From: Lederbergia wuyishanensis
Lineage (GTDB): Bacteria; Bacillota; Bacilli; Bacillales; Bacillaceae_C
Length of the DNA: 64,000 nucleotides
Reading direction: 5' to 3'
Assembly: GCF_022900255.1 (NCBI RefSeq)
Contig: NZ_JALIRM010000001.1
Coordinates: 310,001-374,000 of the forward strand
A program made the translations under genes and the position numbers. Positions within the stretch are counted from its first letter, which is position 1, and the number at the start of each line of letters is the position of its first letter. A model generated the notes under the pieces. That model was not told where the DNA came from, made no database searches, and saw nothing but the letters and a program-made list of their open reading frames with translations. Of this stretch, positions 1-8,726 are shown piece after piece.

Positions 1-1
1 A

Positions 2-106
2 ATTGGCGCAATTCAAGGTGTGATCAATCAATTTCAAGCTAGTAATCCGCCGCCAATCAATCCACCATCTGCCAACCACAATCCTTTTGCATTTAAAAAA
101 GACTAA
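2..106 (+). CDS. ylbD: YlbD family putative spore coat protein, C-terminal fragment
   Basis: Only the last 34 codons are present; the gene enters from the left edge. The readable tail is rich in Gln, Asn and Pro and ends NPFAFKKD before TAA TAA. YlbE follows directly, which is where ylbD sits in B. subtilis; YlbD there is annotated as a putative coat protein. The identification rests on context and the C-terminal style only. Confidence 0.65.
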   Translation: MGAIQGVINQFQASNPPPINPPSANHNPFAFKKD

Positions 107-135
107 TAATAATATCTAAATTTAGAAAATGTCAA

Positions 136-160
136 AAGCCGGCTTTTTTCCGGCAAAAAG
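136..160. terminator. Short GC hairpin after ylbD
   Basis: GCCGG and CCGGC flank a T-rich loop just after the ylbD stop. The 3' flank on the + strand is A-rich rather than T-rich, so it is a weak terminator candidate; on the - strand the stem is followed by only four T. Confidence 0.3.
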
Positions 161-288
161 GAAGGTTGGCAACTCTTTTTATTAGTATAAAATGATTGTG
201 ACTTCGAAATACTTATCTTATTTTTATAATACTACTGTAAAACAACAATGTTTGAGAAGAGCAAAATAAATAAAGGGGTTGAAAGGTA

Positions 289-525
289 GTGCGACAAGAA
301 GTATTAGAATATATCCAATCAAAAAACGAGTTAAAACAATTTCTTCGGGAACAACCATATTGGTATCGAAAACTTGCAAGGGAACCAGAAACGTTAGAAC
401 AGTTTGAAATTGCCTCATTACATTATTTTAAAAGGACTATTCCTCATCAAGTAGAAAAATTCTCAAATGGATTACAAATGGCTTCGTTAATGATGGGAAT
501 GTTACAAACATTAAAAGCAAACTAA
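289..525 (+). CDS. ylbE: YlbE-like protein
   Basis: Small cytoplasmic protein of 78 residues of unknown function, conserved in Bacillaceae between ylbD and ylbF. The sequence matches the YlbE family, with a central aromatic and basic segment (QPYWYRKLAREP, about residues 22-33) and a Met-rich C-terminus. The GTG start is chosen because AAGGGG lies about 10 bases upstream and no in-frame ATG comes earlier. No catalytic motif is visible. Confidence 0.85.
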   Translation: MRQEVLEYIQSKNELKQFLREQPYWYRKLAREPETLEQFEIASLHYFKRTIPHQVEKFSNGLQMASLMMGMLQTLKAN

Positions 526-583
526 ATCTTTTTCGTATGAACCTCATTCTTTAGTGAAAACTAAGAAAGAGGAGTGATGTAAG

Positions 584-964
584 TTGAAAAAAATGATGGT
601 TTGCTTATTTCTTTTTGTTCTGATTACTGGATGTAAACATAAACTTCCTGAGCCAGAGTCTTTCGTGGCGAAGGCATCTGACCATATTAAAAGACCACAA
701 ATCATGGATGTTCGTTATATTATTGATGGTAGCAACATTAAAATTGAATGCATCGTTTCGGGAGTATCATTTGTTAATAATGACAAACATAATCACGGGA
801 AAATAATAGTTTACTTAGATGGAAAAAAACGTGGAGAATATTCTACCCCAGCATTTATAATAAAAAACGTAAGTTCAGGAACTCATAAGTTAAAAATAGA
901 AGTTGTTAAACCTAATAACGAGTCATACGGTATAAATCACCAATTTATGGTTACAATCAAATAA
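584..964 (+). CDS. Small putative lipoprotein, unknown function
   Basis: 126 residues. A hydrophobic N-terminus ends in a lipobox (LITGC, Cys17), so the protein is probably lipid-anchored on the outside of the membrane after Lsp cleavage; lspA is in this window at 45556. The mature part is predicted mostly beta strand, with a segment VYLDGKKRGEYSTPAF followed by SSGTHKLKIEV that resembles Ig-like domains of the YtkA/DUF4399 type. The TTG start is supported by GGAG 9 bases upstream; ATG codons at 593 and 596 are alternatives. It lies between ylbE and ylbF, where B. subtilis has no gene. I do not recognise a specific family. Confidence 0.7.
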   Translation: MKKMMVCLFLFVLITGCKHKLPEPESFVAKASDHIKRPQIMDVRYIIDGSNIKIECIVSGVSFVNNDKHNHGKIIVYLDGKKRGEYSTPAFIIKNVSSGTHKLKIEVVKPNNESYGINHQFMVTIK

Positions 965-1018
965 TACATGTCGCACCGATAATAAAAACATGATAAAATA
1001 ACGATTGGAGGTGGGCTA

Positions 1019-1465
1019 ATGCTTGCTACAATCGAAAGTGTCAAAATAATTGAAAAAGCAGAGTTAATCGCAGAGCTTGTAATTGCTTCAGAAATAGCTG
1101 ACAAGTACAGAGTTTCTTATCATAAATTAATGAACGACAAAGCAACAAAAAAGAAAATTGTTGAGTTTACCAAGATGAAGGAATTATATGCTGATGTCCA
1201 GAGATTTGGCCGTTATCATCCTGACTATAAAGAGATTATGATTAAAACTCGAGAGCTAAAAAGGGAAATGGATCTCGATGAAAACGTAGCGAATTTTCGT
1301 AGAGCCGAAATGGAGCTACAAACATTATTGGATGAAATTAGTCTTATCATTGGAAGATCAGTATCTGAACATATTAAAGTGCCGACAGGGAACCCGTTTT
1401 TTGATTCGGGATCTTCGTGCGGCGGCGGTTGCGGGAGTGGAGGAGCCTGCGGTTGTTCTGCATAA
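1019..1465 (+). CDS. ricF: YlbF/RicF, subunit of the RicAFT (YlbF-YmcA-YaaT) complex
   Basis: 148 residues, mostly helical. In B. subtilis the complex of YlbF, YmcA and YaaT carries iron-sulfur clusters, promotes RNase Y-dependent mRNA maturation and is needed for competence, biofilm formation and sporulation. The C-terminal tail is a Cys/Gly-rich segment (CGGGCGSGGACGCSA) with four cysteines, consistent with cluster ligands. The ATG start follows a GGAGGTGGG ribosome binding site. It is followed by ylbG, as in B. subtilis. Confidence 0.93.
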   Translation: MLATIESVKIIEKAELIAELVIASEIADKYRVSYHKLMNDKATKKKIVEFTKMKELYADVQRFGRYHPDYKEIMIKTRELKREMDLDENVANFRRAEMELQTLLDEISLIIGRSVSEHIKVPTGNPFFDSGSSCGGGCGSGGACGCSA

Positions 1466-1492
1466 TGATGGAAGATAAAAAGGGGAAAGAAT

Positions 1493-1768
1493 ATGTTTAA
1501 TGGAAGACAGGGATTGATTGTTTGGCTTTTTAGCTTAAAGAATTCAAAGGCACTAAGAAGATTTGGAAATGTTCATTATATTTCGAAAAGAATGAAATAC
1601 GTAGTGCTTTATTGTGCGCAAGAAGAAGCTGAAACATTAGCTGATAAATTATCTTCGATGCCATTTGTTAAAAAAGTAGAACTCTCCTATAAGCCATTTT
1701 TAAAGACTGAGTTCGAAAATGCAAAACCGGATAAAGCAAAGGAATATGATTATCGGCTAGGGATCTAA
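1493..1768 (+). CDS. ylbG: YlbG, DUF2129 protein
   Basis: 91-residue cytoplasmic protein of the UPF0298/DUF2129 family; function unknown. The family pattern is visible: [34 protein letters not shown] at the N-terminus, read in pieces, then a short LPFV-type segment near residues 58-63. ATG start with AAGGGGAAAG upstream, 27 bases after ricF, so the two are probably cotranscribed. A clear terminator follows. Confidence 0.92.
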   Translation: MFNGRQGLIVWLFSLKNSKALRRFGNVHYISKRMKYVVLYCAQEEAETLADKLSSMPFVKKVELSYKPFLKTEFENAKPDKAKEYDYRLGI

Positions 1769-1776
1769 ATATTGAC

Positions 1777-1812
1777 AAAGGCTGCCAAAAACTTATTAGG
1801 TAGCCTTTTTAT
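1777..1812 (+). terminator. Intrinsic terminator after ylbG
   Basis: AAAGGCTGCC pairs with GGTAGCCTTT (one G-U pair) across a 12-base loop and runs into a T tract. It closes the ricF-ylbG transcript ahead of the next gene. Confidence 0.85.
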
Positions 1813-1841
1813 CATGATGCTACATATTAGGAGTTATATCA

Positions 1842-3239
1842 TTGAAAAATGTAATATTCTTTTTTATTACTTTAGTATGCTTAATTGGAGGCTTGCTTCT
1901 TTATCAGTGGGTTGGATATTCAACACACAAAGAAGAAGCTGTACAAAATATACAGCAAACGATTCAGATTAAACATACAAAAGACAGATTTCAAATTGAA
2001 CAAACTATAACAGGTATTGAAGGTAAAAAATATACAATTAAAGTTCCAAAAGGTACAAGAGATATTTATTGTATTAATAATGATAAAAATGAATGCAATG
2101 TTTCAGCGGCAAATAAGATTGTTTTAGATGCTGGGTATGTTACGTTTTCTTACGAAATGTCAATTAGTCAAGATGCGAAAAGCCTTTTATTAGAAAATTA
2201 TAGTTTTAAACTCCAAGATATTGAAATCGCCTCAACAAAAGTGCAAATAAGTGATTCTATATGGAGAAAAGGAAATTGGATCAGTTCATCTGAAAATACC
2301 AATATGAGAAAAATGGATTTAGTAGATTATTATGTAATTGAAAATAAAGGAACTGAACCTCTGCTGTATTGGCAAACTGAGCCCCTTAGTCGGATAGAAG
2401 TAAATAAGAAACTCATTATCTACGCAAATTCAAAAATTGATTATGACTTATTAAAAAACGAAGAAAAACTACCTATTCAAAACGAAGGCGAAGTTATTCA
2501 CATTGTGCTGTCAAACATTCATGAAGAAGTGGAGAAAGATAATTTCCTTATATTAAGTGCAAAAAAACAACAACATGAGGTCCGTGAGAGGTTTACAAAT
2601 GCATTCATTCATTCATTCTTTAAAAATTCTTCTGATTTTGCTTTGGTGACAGATCTAATTTCGTCTATCATCTTAAATAAAGCAATAGGTGATTCAAAAT
2701 CTAGAAAAATGTATGAAGAATTGACGGACAAGATTACTAGCGAACAGCTAAACAGCTGGAAAGATAAAGTATTTAATTTACCCAGTCATAAAATAAGTCA
2801 AAATAAGCTTGATAAATTGTTAGAAGAAGTGACTGGTTTTAAGTCATCATTTTTTACAGAAAATGCTTCAAATGAAGAAACAGTTATCCCTTTATCATTT
2901 TTTGATAAGAGAGAATTGAATATCATGGACAAAAAGATAGAAGATGTCAAGATCATTCATGAAAAAGGGAAAATAATGATCGAGTTTGTTCCCTTGTTAA
3001 AAGAATTACAATTTGACGTGATGGAAGAGGATAATGATGTATTTAGAGCTGAAAAGGGAGCAATTAAATACAGATTTTATCCAAATAAAAGAATTTTTGA
3101 ACTAAATGAGCAAAAATATGGTATGTCTCATGCTCCAGTTGTTGATATAGGTGGGCATTCTTTTATTCCAATAAATTTAGTTAATACACTTTTAAATGTA
3201 AAAATAACCGAGAGTGAAACAAAAATCGAGATTCGTTAA
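1842..3239 (+). CDS. Membrane-anchored protein with C-terminal stalk (copper amine oxidase N-type) domain
   Basis: 465 residues. One N-terminal hydrophobic segment (about residues 2-23) looks like a signal anchor; the rest should be extracytoplasmic. The middle is Lys/Asn/Glu-rich without motifs I recognise. The last ~100 residues have a repeat-like beta pattern ending in GGHSFIPINLVNTLL and a short KIEIR strand, typical of the stalk domain named after copper amine oxidase N-termini and common in Bacillaceae surface proteins. TTG start with AGGAG 8 bases upstream. It sits between ylbG and rsmD, adjacent in B. subtilis. Codon use is AT-rich like its neighbours. Function unknown. Confidence 0.75.
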   Translation: MKNVIFFFITLVCLIGGLLLYQWVGYSTHKEEAVQNIQQTIQIKHTKDRFQIEQTITGIEGKKYTIKVPKGTRDIYCINNDKNECNVSAANKIVLDAGYVTFSYEMSISQDAKSLLLENYSFKLQDIEIASTKVQISDSIWRKGNWISSSENTNMRKMDLVDYYVIENKGTEPLLYWQTEPLSRIEVNKKLIIYANSKIDYDLLKNEEKLPIQNEGEVIHIVLSNIHEEVEKDNFLILSAKKQQHEVRERFTNAFIHSFFKNSSDFALVTDLISSIILNKAIGDSKSRKMYEELTDKITSEQLNSWKDKVFNLPSHKISQNKLDKLLEEVTGFKSSFFTENASNEETVIPLSFFDKRELNIMDKKIEDVKIIHEKGKIMIEFVPLLKELQFDVMEEDNDVFRAEKGAIKYRFYPNKRIFELNEQKYGMSHAPVVDIGGHSFIPINLVNTLLNVKITESETKIEIR

Positions 3240-3316
3240 TATATTTAATAAGTGATTTCGTTTCTTATCTACATTTGAAAACAAGCTTTTTAGGTTCCAT
3301 ATTTTCTTAGTAAAAT

Positions 3317-3343
3317 AAAAAAAAACCTGCATCTCCATGCAGG
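3317..3343 (-). terminator. Intrinsic terminator of the reverse-strand RNA
   Basis: CCTGCAT and ATGCAGG form a perfect 7-bp stem with a 4-base loop. On the - strand it is followed by a long T run; on the + strand no T tract follows. This fixes the direction of the RNA. Confidence 0.85.
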
Positions 3344-3461
3344 GTCCTTCTATTTCCGAAAAAAACGGATAGAAGGCAAAGGGAGAGGAGAAACCGGAGG
3401 AAGAACTTAAGGGGAACGTAAGTCTTCTCCGCGGTTGGCAACAACATCATAGGATGTTGTT
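3317..3461 (-). ncRNA. csfG: Structured sporulation small RNA, probably CsfG (ylbG-ylbH intergenic RNA)
   Basis: Read on the - strand, the transcript would start near 3461 and contain: a perfect 9-bp hairpin (3461-3440), a hairpin over 3430-3396, a C/T-rich unpaired stretch with CCTCC and CTCCTCTCCC (about 3400-3378), a hairpin over 3375-3348, then a 7-bp stem with a run of nine T (terminator, 3343-3317). A sigma-F/G-like promoter precedes it. From memory, the intergenic region between ylbG and ylbH encodes the forespore RNA CsfG, and Rfam lists a ylbH leader there; I infer this is the same element. The pyrimidine runs could pair with ribosome binding sites. Confidence 0.75.
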
Positions 3462-3466
3462 AAGGT

Positions 3467-3495
3467 CATTATCGCCTTATTGGAAATTTTTATAC
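3467..3495 (-). promoter_or_regulatory. Sigma-F/sigma-G type promoter for the csfG-like RNA
   Basis: On the - strand GTATA (3495-3491) is followed after 14 bases by GGCGATAATG (3476-3467), which fits the sigma-F -10 pattern GGNNANAHTR exactly. The sigG promoter at 37949 has the same geometry. The predicted start falls at the first hairpin of the RNA. Confidence 0.6.
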
Positions 3496-3591
3496 CCTTT
3501 TTCGGATAGCAGGAATGTTCATTTTAATTGGAATGCTAAATTGAATTGTGATAGGATGTAAAGGAAAAATCTATTACAAATTGGTGACGAT

Positions 3592-4643
<1,052 letters not shown>

Positions 4644-4649
4644 AAAAGG

Positions 4650-4688
4650 AAAGTGGATTCTACATATTAGCAGAATCCACTTTTTTAT
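4650..4688. terminator. Bidirectional terminator between coaD and ylbJ
   Basis: AAGTGGATTCT pairs with AGAATCCACTT around a 10-base loop, followed by a T run on the + strand. The ylbJ stop codon (reverse strand) lies inside the stem, so the hairpin serves both converging genes. Confidence 0.85.
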
Positions 4689-5880
4689 AAAATAAATATA
4701 TATATAGTATAAGCGATAATATAGTAATAAGGGGGCCAACTAATACAAATATTTTCAATGTATTTTCCCACCATAAGTCGTGCTCTTGAAGCATTACGGG
4801 TATTGCATTATTTCCTGATACAATATGAAATTTTTCCGAAAAAGGCTTCCATAGCAAAAAGGTGATAACAGCAGCAAGGAAACCATGGAGAATTCTTGCC
4901 AAAAAAAACGGTTTAAATTTAATGTCTGTTTCGGCTAAAATGCTTGCGACTTGGGCTTGTACGCTAAAACCGCTAAAACCTAAAATAAAGCTTGTAATGA
5001 TTGCTTGCTGCATTAAGGTTGCCTCGTTCACCTTACTCGCCATTTGGCTCCCCAATGTTATTTCAAAAACTCCCGCAATAATTGGTACACCTAATTCTTT
5101 CGGCAAATGGAACGCGCTTAATACAAATTCTGTCAAACTAGCAAGTACGAGAGTAATATTTAGTTGATAAAGTAATTTATTTAGGACGGAAAATAGAATA
5201 ATAAACCCGCCGATCATCAACAATGTTTGAACAGAAGAGACGACAGCGTCGCCAAGTAATTTACCTATCGGCTTTTTGTTTTTCAGTCTTGTTTGATGGA
5301 GGGCAGATAATGCTTGTGAAATAATCCTCCATGGTGAACGGTATTGTTTGTACCTTACATTTTCTTTTTCTCCATAAAATCTCATGCATATTCCTACTAA
5401 AAAATTGCCTAAATAATGAGCAATCGCCAATAGAATTCCTAATCGTGGGTTTAAGAAAAAACCTACAGAAACAGCACCAAAAATAAAAAGCGGGCTAGAT
5501 GAATTGGTAAAAGAAACTAATCGTTCTGCTTCGGATTTAGACAATTGTTTTTCCTGCCTAAGTCTGGCGCTTAATTTCGCTCCAGCTGGGAAACCAGTCG
5601 CCATTCCCATTGCCCAAGCAAAACCACCTACACCCGGAACTCTGAATAGTGGTCTCATAAAAGGTTCTAAGAGTACCCCCATAAATTTTACTACTCCAAA
5701 CCCGATTAATAACTCCGAAATAACAAAGAAAGGAAACAAAGATGGGAAAACAATTTTCCACCACATATTTAATCCACGTAATGATGCTTCAAAGGATTCT
5801 TCGGGGAAAAGAATCATAGAGCATGCCATAATTGTAACTCCAGATGCCAGTAAAATAGTTTTAATTTTTGAAAAATTCAA
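4660..5880 (-). CDS. ylbJ: Sporulation integral membrane protein YlbJ
   Basis: Polytopic membrane protein (about 406 residues with the chosen start) related to nucleoside-recognition (Gate) domain transporters. In B. subtilis it is a mother-cell protein needed for resistant spores. Many hydrophobic segments are visible, with Gate-like sequences such as GMATGFPAGAKLSA and GFSGFSVQAQVASIL. I start at TTG 5880 because GGGGGT lies 8-10 bases upstream and the B. subtilis protein begins at the same SKIKT segment; a GTG at 5907 would add nine residues. Divergent from ylbK and convergent with coaD. Confidence 0.93.
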   Translation of the reverse strand: MNFSKIKTILLASGVTIMACSMILFPEESFEASLRGLNMWWKIVFPSLFPFFVISELLIGFGVVKFMGVLLEPFMRPLFRVPGVGGFAWAMGMATGFPAGAKLSARLRQEKQLSKSEAERLVSFTNSSSPLFIFGAVSVGFFLNPRLGILLAIAHYLGNFLVGICMRFYGEKENVRYKQYRSPWRIISQALSALHQTRLKNKKPIGKLLGDAVVSSVQTLLMIGGFIILFSVLNKLLYQLNITLVLASLTEFVLSAFHLPKELGVPIIAGVFEITLGSQMASKVNEATLMQQAIITSFILGFSGFSVQAQVASILAETDIKFKPFFLARILHGFLAAVITFLLWKPFSEKFHIVSGNNAIPVMLQEHDLWWENTLKIFVLVGPLITILSLILYIYLFYKKVDSANM

Positions 5881-5969
5881 TGACTCTACCCCCTGTCCAA
5901 CATCCACATAATCAATATACTCATATAATAGTCTTTTAGACCATAAAATGTGGTGGGGAGGAGATATGT

Positions 5970-6767
5970 GTGATTATGCCGAAAATTGGGCTAGCATTGG
6001 GATCTGGTGGAGCAAGAGGTTTCGCACATCTAGGAGTATTAAAAGCGTTAAAGGATCATTCCATACCCATCCATATGATTGCAGGAAGCAGCATGGGAGC
6101 CCTTGTTGGCTGTTTCTATGCATTTGGGCATGATTTAGAGCAAATTATTAAACTTTCTATTGCTTTCAAAAGAAAATATTATCTTGACTTTACTGTTCCT
6201 AAAATGGGATTTATAACGGGCAACCGAGTGAAAAGCTTAGTTGACTTATTTATGCATGGAAAAAACTTGGAAGATTTGCAAATACCTGTTTGTGTCATTG
6301 CAACCGATTTACGAACAGGAGAAAAGATAGAATTTACACATGGACATATTGCTTCTGCTGTAAGGGCAAGCATCGCCATTCCTGGAATATTTATACCTGA
6401 AAAACTAAACGGAAGACTTTTAGTGGATGGTGGAGTGGCTGATCGGGTGCCTGTTTCGTCTGTAAAAAAAATGGGGGCAAATCTAGTCATCAGTTCTGAT
6501 GTTGCAGGTGTTAATACAGATATAGAGATTTCGACTGTTTATGATGTAATTATGCAAAGTATAGATATTTTACAAATGGAAATTGGAAAAGCGCGTGAAA
6601 TCGAATCAGATATTATGATTCACCCACCAGTGGAGCATTTTAGTGCTCGAGCTTTTAAAAATATAGAAGAAATTATTCTTGCAGGGGAAGAAGAAACGTT
6701 AAAAAAAATTCCTGCAATCAAAAGATTAATCCAGGAATTTCAATTAAATAATTATGAAGAAAATTAA
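5970..6767 (+). CDS. ylbK: Patatin-like phospholipase family protein YlbK
   Basis: 265-residue patatin-fold serine hydrolase of the RssA/NTE type. Visible motifs: oxyanion loop GSGGARG (residues 11-17), nucleophile elbow GSSMG (39-43, Ser41) and the DGG motif with Asp153, so the Ser-Asp dyad is intact. The physiological substrate is unknown. The GTG start has GGAGGAG 7 bases upstream; ATG at 5976 is the alternative. In B. subtilis ylbL follows, but here ylbM abuts on the other strand with only 8 bases between stop codons. Confidence 0.92.
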   Translation: MIMPKIGLALGSGGARGFAHLGVLKALKDHSIPIHMIAGSSMGALVGCFYAFGHDLEQIIKLSIAFKRKYYLDFTVPKMGFITGNRVKSLVDLFMHGKNLEDLQIPVCVIATDLRTGEKIEFTHGHIASAVRASIAIPGIFIPEKLNGRLLVDGGVADRVPVSSVKKMGANLVISSDVAGVNTDIEISTVYDVIMQSIDILQMEIGKAREIESDIMIHPPVEHFSARAFKNIEEIILAGEEETLKKIPAIKRLIQEFQLNNYEEN

Positions 6768-6775
6768 GGAGTCTA

Positions 6776-7993
6776 TTACCCCTGCTCATACAAGATAGGT
6801 GGCTGTGCAAATTCTAGTTTGAGTAATGCTGAACGTTCTGGTTCAGGCAAAGCAAGTGCGTATATATCTGATGCTTTCAAATCAAGCAAAAGCATGTCAT
6901 TTTGAAATCCGGATATTTTTGAAATGAGCGGAACTTGAAGCTCTTTTTTTATTGAATTTAAGTATTTCCTGCCTTTTTCGCTCATTCCAAGCAATCGAAT
7001 ATATTGTGGATTGTTATCCAATGAAAGAATCGTCTGTTTTTTAGTATTTGTTAGAATGTGTACACATGTTCTTTGTAATCTAGTCCAAGTATATCTTTTA
7101 GTTTTAATTGATTTCATGAATTCTTCAAAACTATTGGAGGAACGACTCGCTTTGATTAAGCGATTCTCTAAACCTTCGTTCACATCATAAATTTCTTCTA
7201 AATCTTCTTTTGTCATGGAGAAGATTTTATATTGAAGAAAAGTCCAGTATTGCTCCCACGAATGGAATTGTCCAAATCTAGCATGATAATTAAGTAATTC
7301 GTTATAAGTACTTATTGGAAGATACTTACGGATTTCTCGCAGATCATGATGTAAATGAATGGATTTTCGAATAGATGTTGCACTTGCGATAGAAGTACTA
7401 CTTAAAGATTTATCATGGTGTTCAGCGTTTTTTCTTCTTACTGTATGAAAAGATATGCTTGAATTAATTTTAGTACCTGCTGACATATAATGAAAGCCAA
7501 GAATATTATTCGGTTTTGTCAAATCAACTAAATTTCCATACGGTTTTAATTCTTTAAATGCAGCAGATAAAGCGGAGGGATAGCTTATCCCTTGTTTGAC
7601 GAATTTCCGAATATAGTGATTATATTCGTCTCTATTATGATTAATAAAATGGACAGTCTCATAAAATTGATCAATGTTCCCAGATTCACTCCCGAAACAA
7701 ATGTTTTTGCAACCGACAGCATCTAATAATAAAACCGCTCCATATGCAAATATTTCGGCATTTTGAACTGCATAAGCATAAGGTAATTCAATCACAATAT
7801 CTACTCCGGCTTGTAATGCCATTTTTGTACGTGTCCATTTGTTTACTAGAGCAGGTTCACCTCTTTGTAGAAAGTTTCCGCTCATTACCGCAATGGCGAT
7901 ATCAGACTGGGCCAATTTTTTAGCTGATTGAAATTGAAATTCGTGCCCATTATGAAATGGATTATATTCAGCAACAATCCCTACACTATTCAT
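6776..7993 (-). CDS. tmcAL: tRNA(Met) cytidine acetate ligase TmcAL (YlbM)
   Basis: Activates acetate with ATP and transfers it to the wobble cytidine of elongator tRNA-Met (ac4C34), aiding AUA/AUG decoding. 405 residues. The nucleotidyltransferase-like N-terminus has EYNPFHNGH (residues 9-17) and an SGNFLQRGEPA loop near 38-48, both typical. ATG start at 7993 with a GGAGG-type site upstream on the reverse strand. Convergent with ylbK. Confidence 0.94.
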   Translation of the reverse strand: MNSVGIVAEYNPFHNGHEFQFQSAKKLAQSDIAIAVMSGNFLQRGEPALVNKWTRTKMALQAGVDIVIELPYAYAVQNAEIFAYGAVLLLDAVGCKNICFGSESGNIDQFYETVHFINHNRDEYNHYIRKFVKQGISYPSALSAAFKELKPYGNLVDLTKPNNILGFHYMSAGTKINSSISFHTVRRKNAEHHDKSLSSTSIASATSIRKSIHLHHDLREIRKYLPISTYNELLNYHARFGQFHSWEQYWTFLQYKIFSMTKEDLEEIYDVNEGLENRLIKASRSSNSFEEFMKSIKTKRYTWTRLQRTCVHILTNTKKQTILSLDNNPQYIRLLGMSEKGRKYLNSIKKELQVPLISKISGFQNDMLLLDLKASDIYALALPEPERSALLKLEFAQPPILYEQG

Positions 7994-8234
7994 TTGTCAA
8001 TCCTCCAATGGCTAAGATAACTAGTAGTTAATTTATTCACATCATACTGGAAAAAACATTGTTTGAAAATAGCATGCATAAGAAAAGTTCAAAGCCATTG
8101 CTATACTCGTCAAGCTAGAAATCGAGTAGAAAAAGTCTTAATATTAAATTTTTTAGACTAAAAGTTCTCGAGGGGCTCTCCTAAAAAAATTCCAAAAATT
8201 TATACCTATATAAATATAATACTTACTAAAAAAA

Positions 8235-8262
8235 CATGAGGGCATAATAAGCCCTCACGTTA
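8235..8262 (-). terminator. Terminator of the His-rich coat-like gene
   Basis: On the - strand GTGAGGGC and GCCCTCATG form a stem around a 7-base loop, followed by seven T. It lies just after the stop codon of the gene at 8267-8506. Confidence 0.85.
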
Positions 8263-8266
8263 TAAT

Positions 8267-8506
8267 TTACTCCCGATGGCCATGATGGTGACCATGATGC
8301 CCATGATGACCGTGATGCCCATGATGACCATGATGGTGGCCGTGATTCCAATGATGCCCATAATGACCATGATAGCCTGAATGATATCCAGGTGTAAAAC
8401 CGACATTAATAGGATAACCTGGATAACCATAGTTTGGATATCCGGGATAAACTGGATAGCCTACGGGGCTTGGCATTACAATAGGGAATTGCCTTGAATT
8501 CGTCAT
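8267..8506 (-). CDS. His/Gly/Tyr/Pro-rich putative spore coat protein
   Basis: 79 residues. The N-terminal half is built of Pro-Gly-Tyr units (PVYPGYPNYGYPGYP); the C-terminal half is a run of about 12 H-G-H/HHGH units. There is no signal peptide and no known fold; the composition resembles spore coat or exosporium proteins and could bind metals. ATG start with a GGGGGTGAAA site. The upstream region has a good sigma-K promoter and the gene has its own terminator, so it is a monocistronic late mother-cell gene by inference. It has no equivalent at this place in B. subtilis. Confidence 0.8.
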   Translation of the reverse strand: MTNSRQFPIVMPSPVGYPVYPGYPNYGYPGYPINVGFTPGYHSGYHGHYGHHWNHGHHHGHHGHHGHHGHHGHHHGHRE

Positions 8507-8539
8507 ATCATTTCACCCCCAAACGCGATGACTATAAAT

Positions 8540-8566
8540 TAGTTTATGCAGACAAATGGTGTAGGT
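8540..8566 (-). promoter_or_regulatory. Sigma-K type promoter of the His-rich coat-like gene
   Basis: On the - strand CATAAACTA (8548-8540) fits CATANNNTA exactly and an AC (8566-8565) lies 16 bases upstream, the sigma-K -35 spacing. The start codon is about 34 bases downstream of the -10. Confidence 0.6.
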
Positions 8567-8670
8567 ATAGATACCCGCCCGAATAAAAAACTGATGAGAA
8601 ATTAGATAAAAAGAATATGTAAGGTGTAAAATAGAATAGAGAAGTATTTATTTCTCGTGTACATAATTTA

Positions 8671-8699
8671 TTGACAAACATATAAGTGAAAGCTATAAT
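8671..8699 (+). promoter_or_regulatory. Consensus sigma-A promoter of ylbN-rpmF
   Basis: TTGACA, 17-base spacer, TATAAT: a perfect match to the vegetative consensus, 27 bases upstream of the ylbN start. Confidence 0.93.
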
Positions 8700-8726
8700 T
8701 ACTTTTGTTGCCTAGAGGTGATCGTG

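Noticed and set aside
3330-3591. cis-acting + strand leader for rsmD (ylbH leader)
   Set aside because: The terminator hairpin has its T run only on the - strand and the promoter-like elements also point that way, so a reverse-strand RNA is a better reading.
4862-5911. Two forward open frames (4862-5167 and 5504-5911)
   Set aside because: Both are antisense to the well-supported ylbJ gene and have no binding sites.
8280-8350. CATGATG-type tandem repeats as a CRISPR or microsatellite
   Set aside because: They encode the His-Gly tract of the coat-like protein; unit length and spacing do not fit CRISPR.
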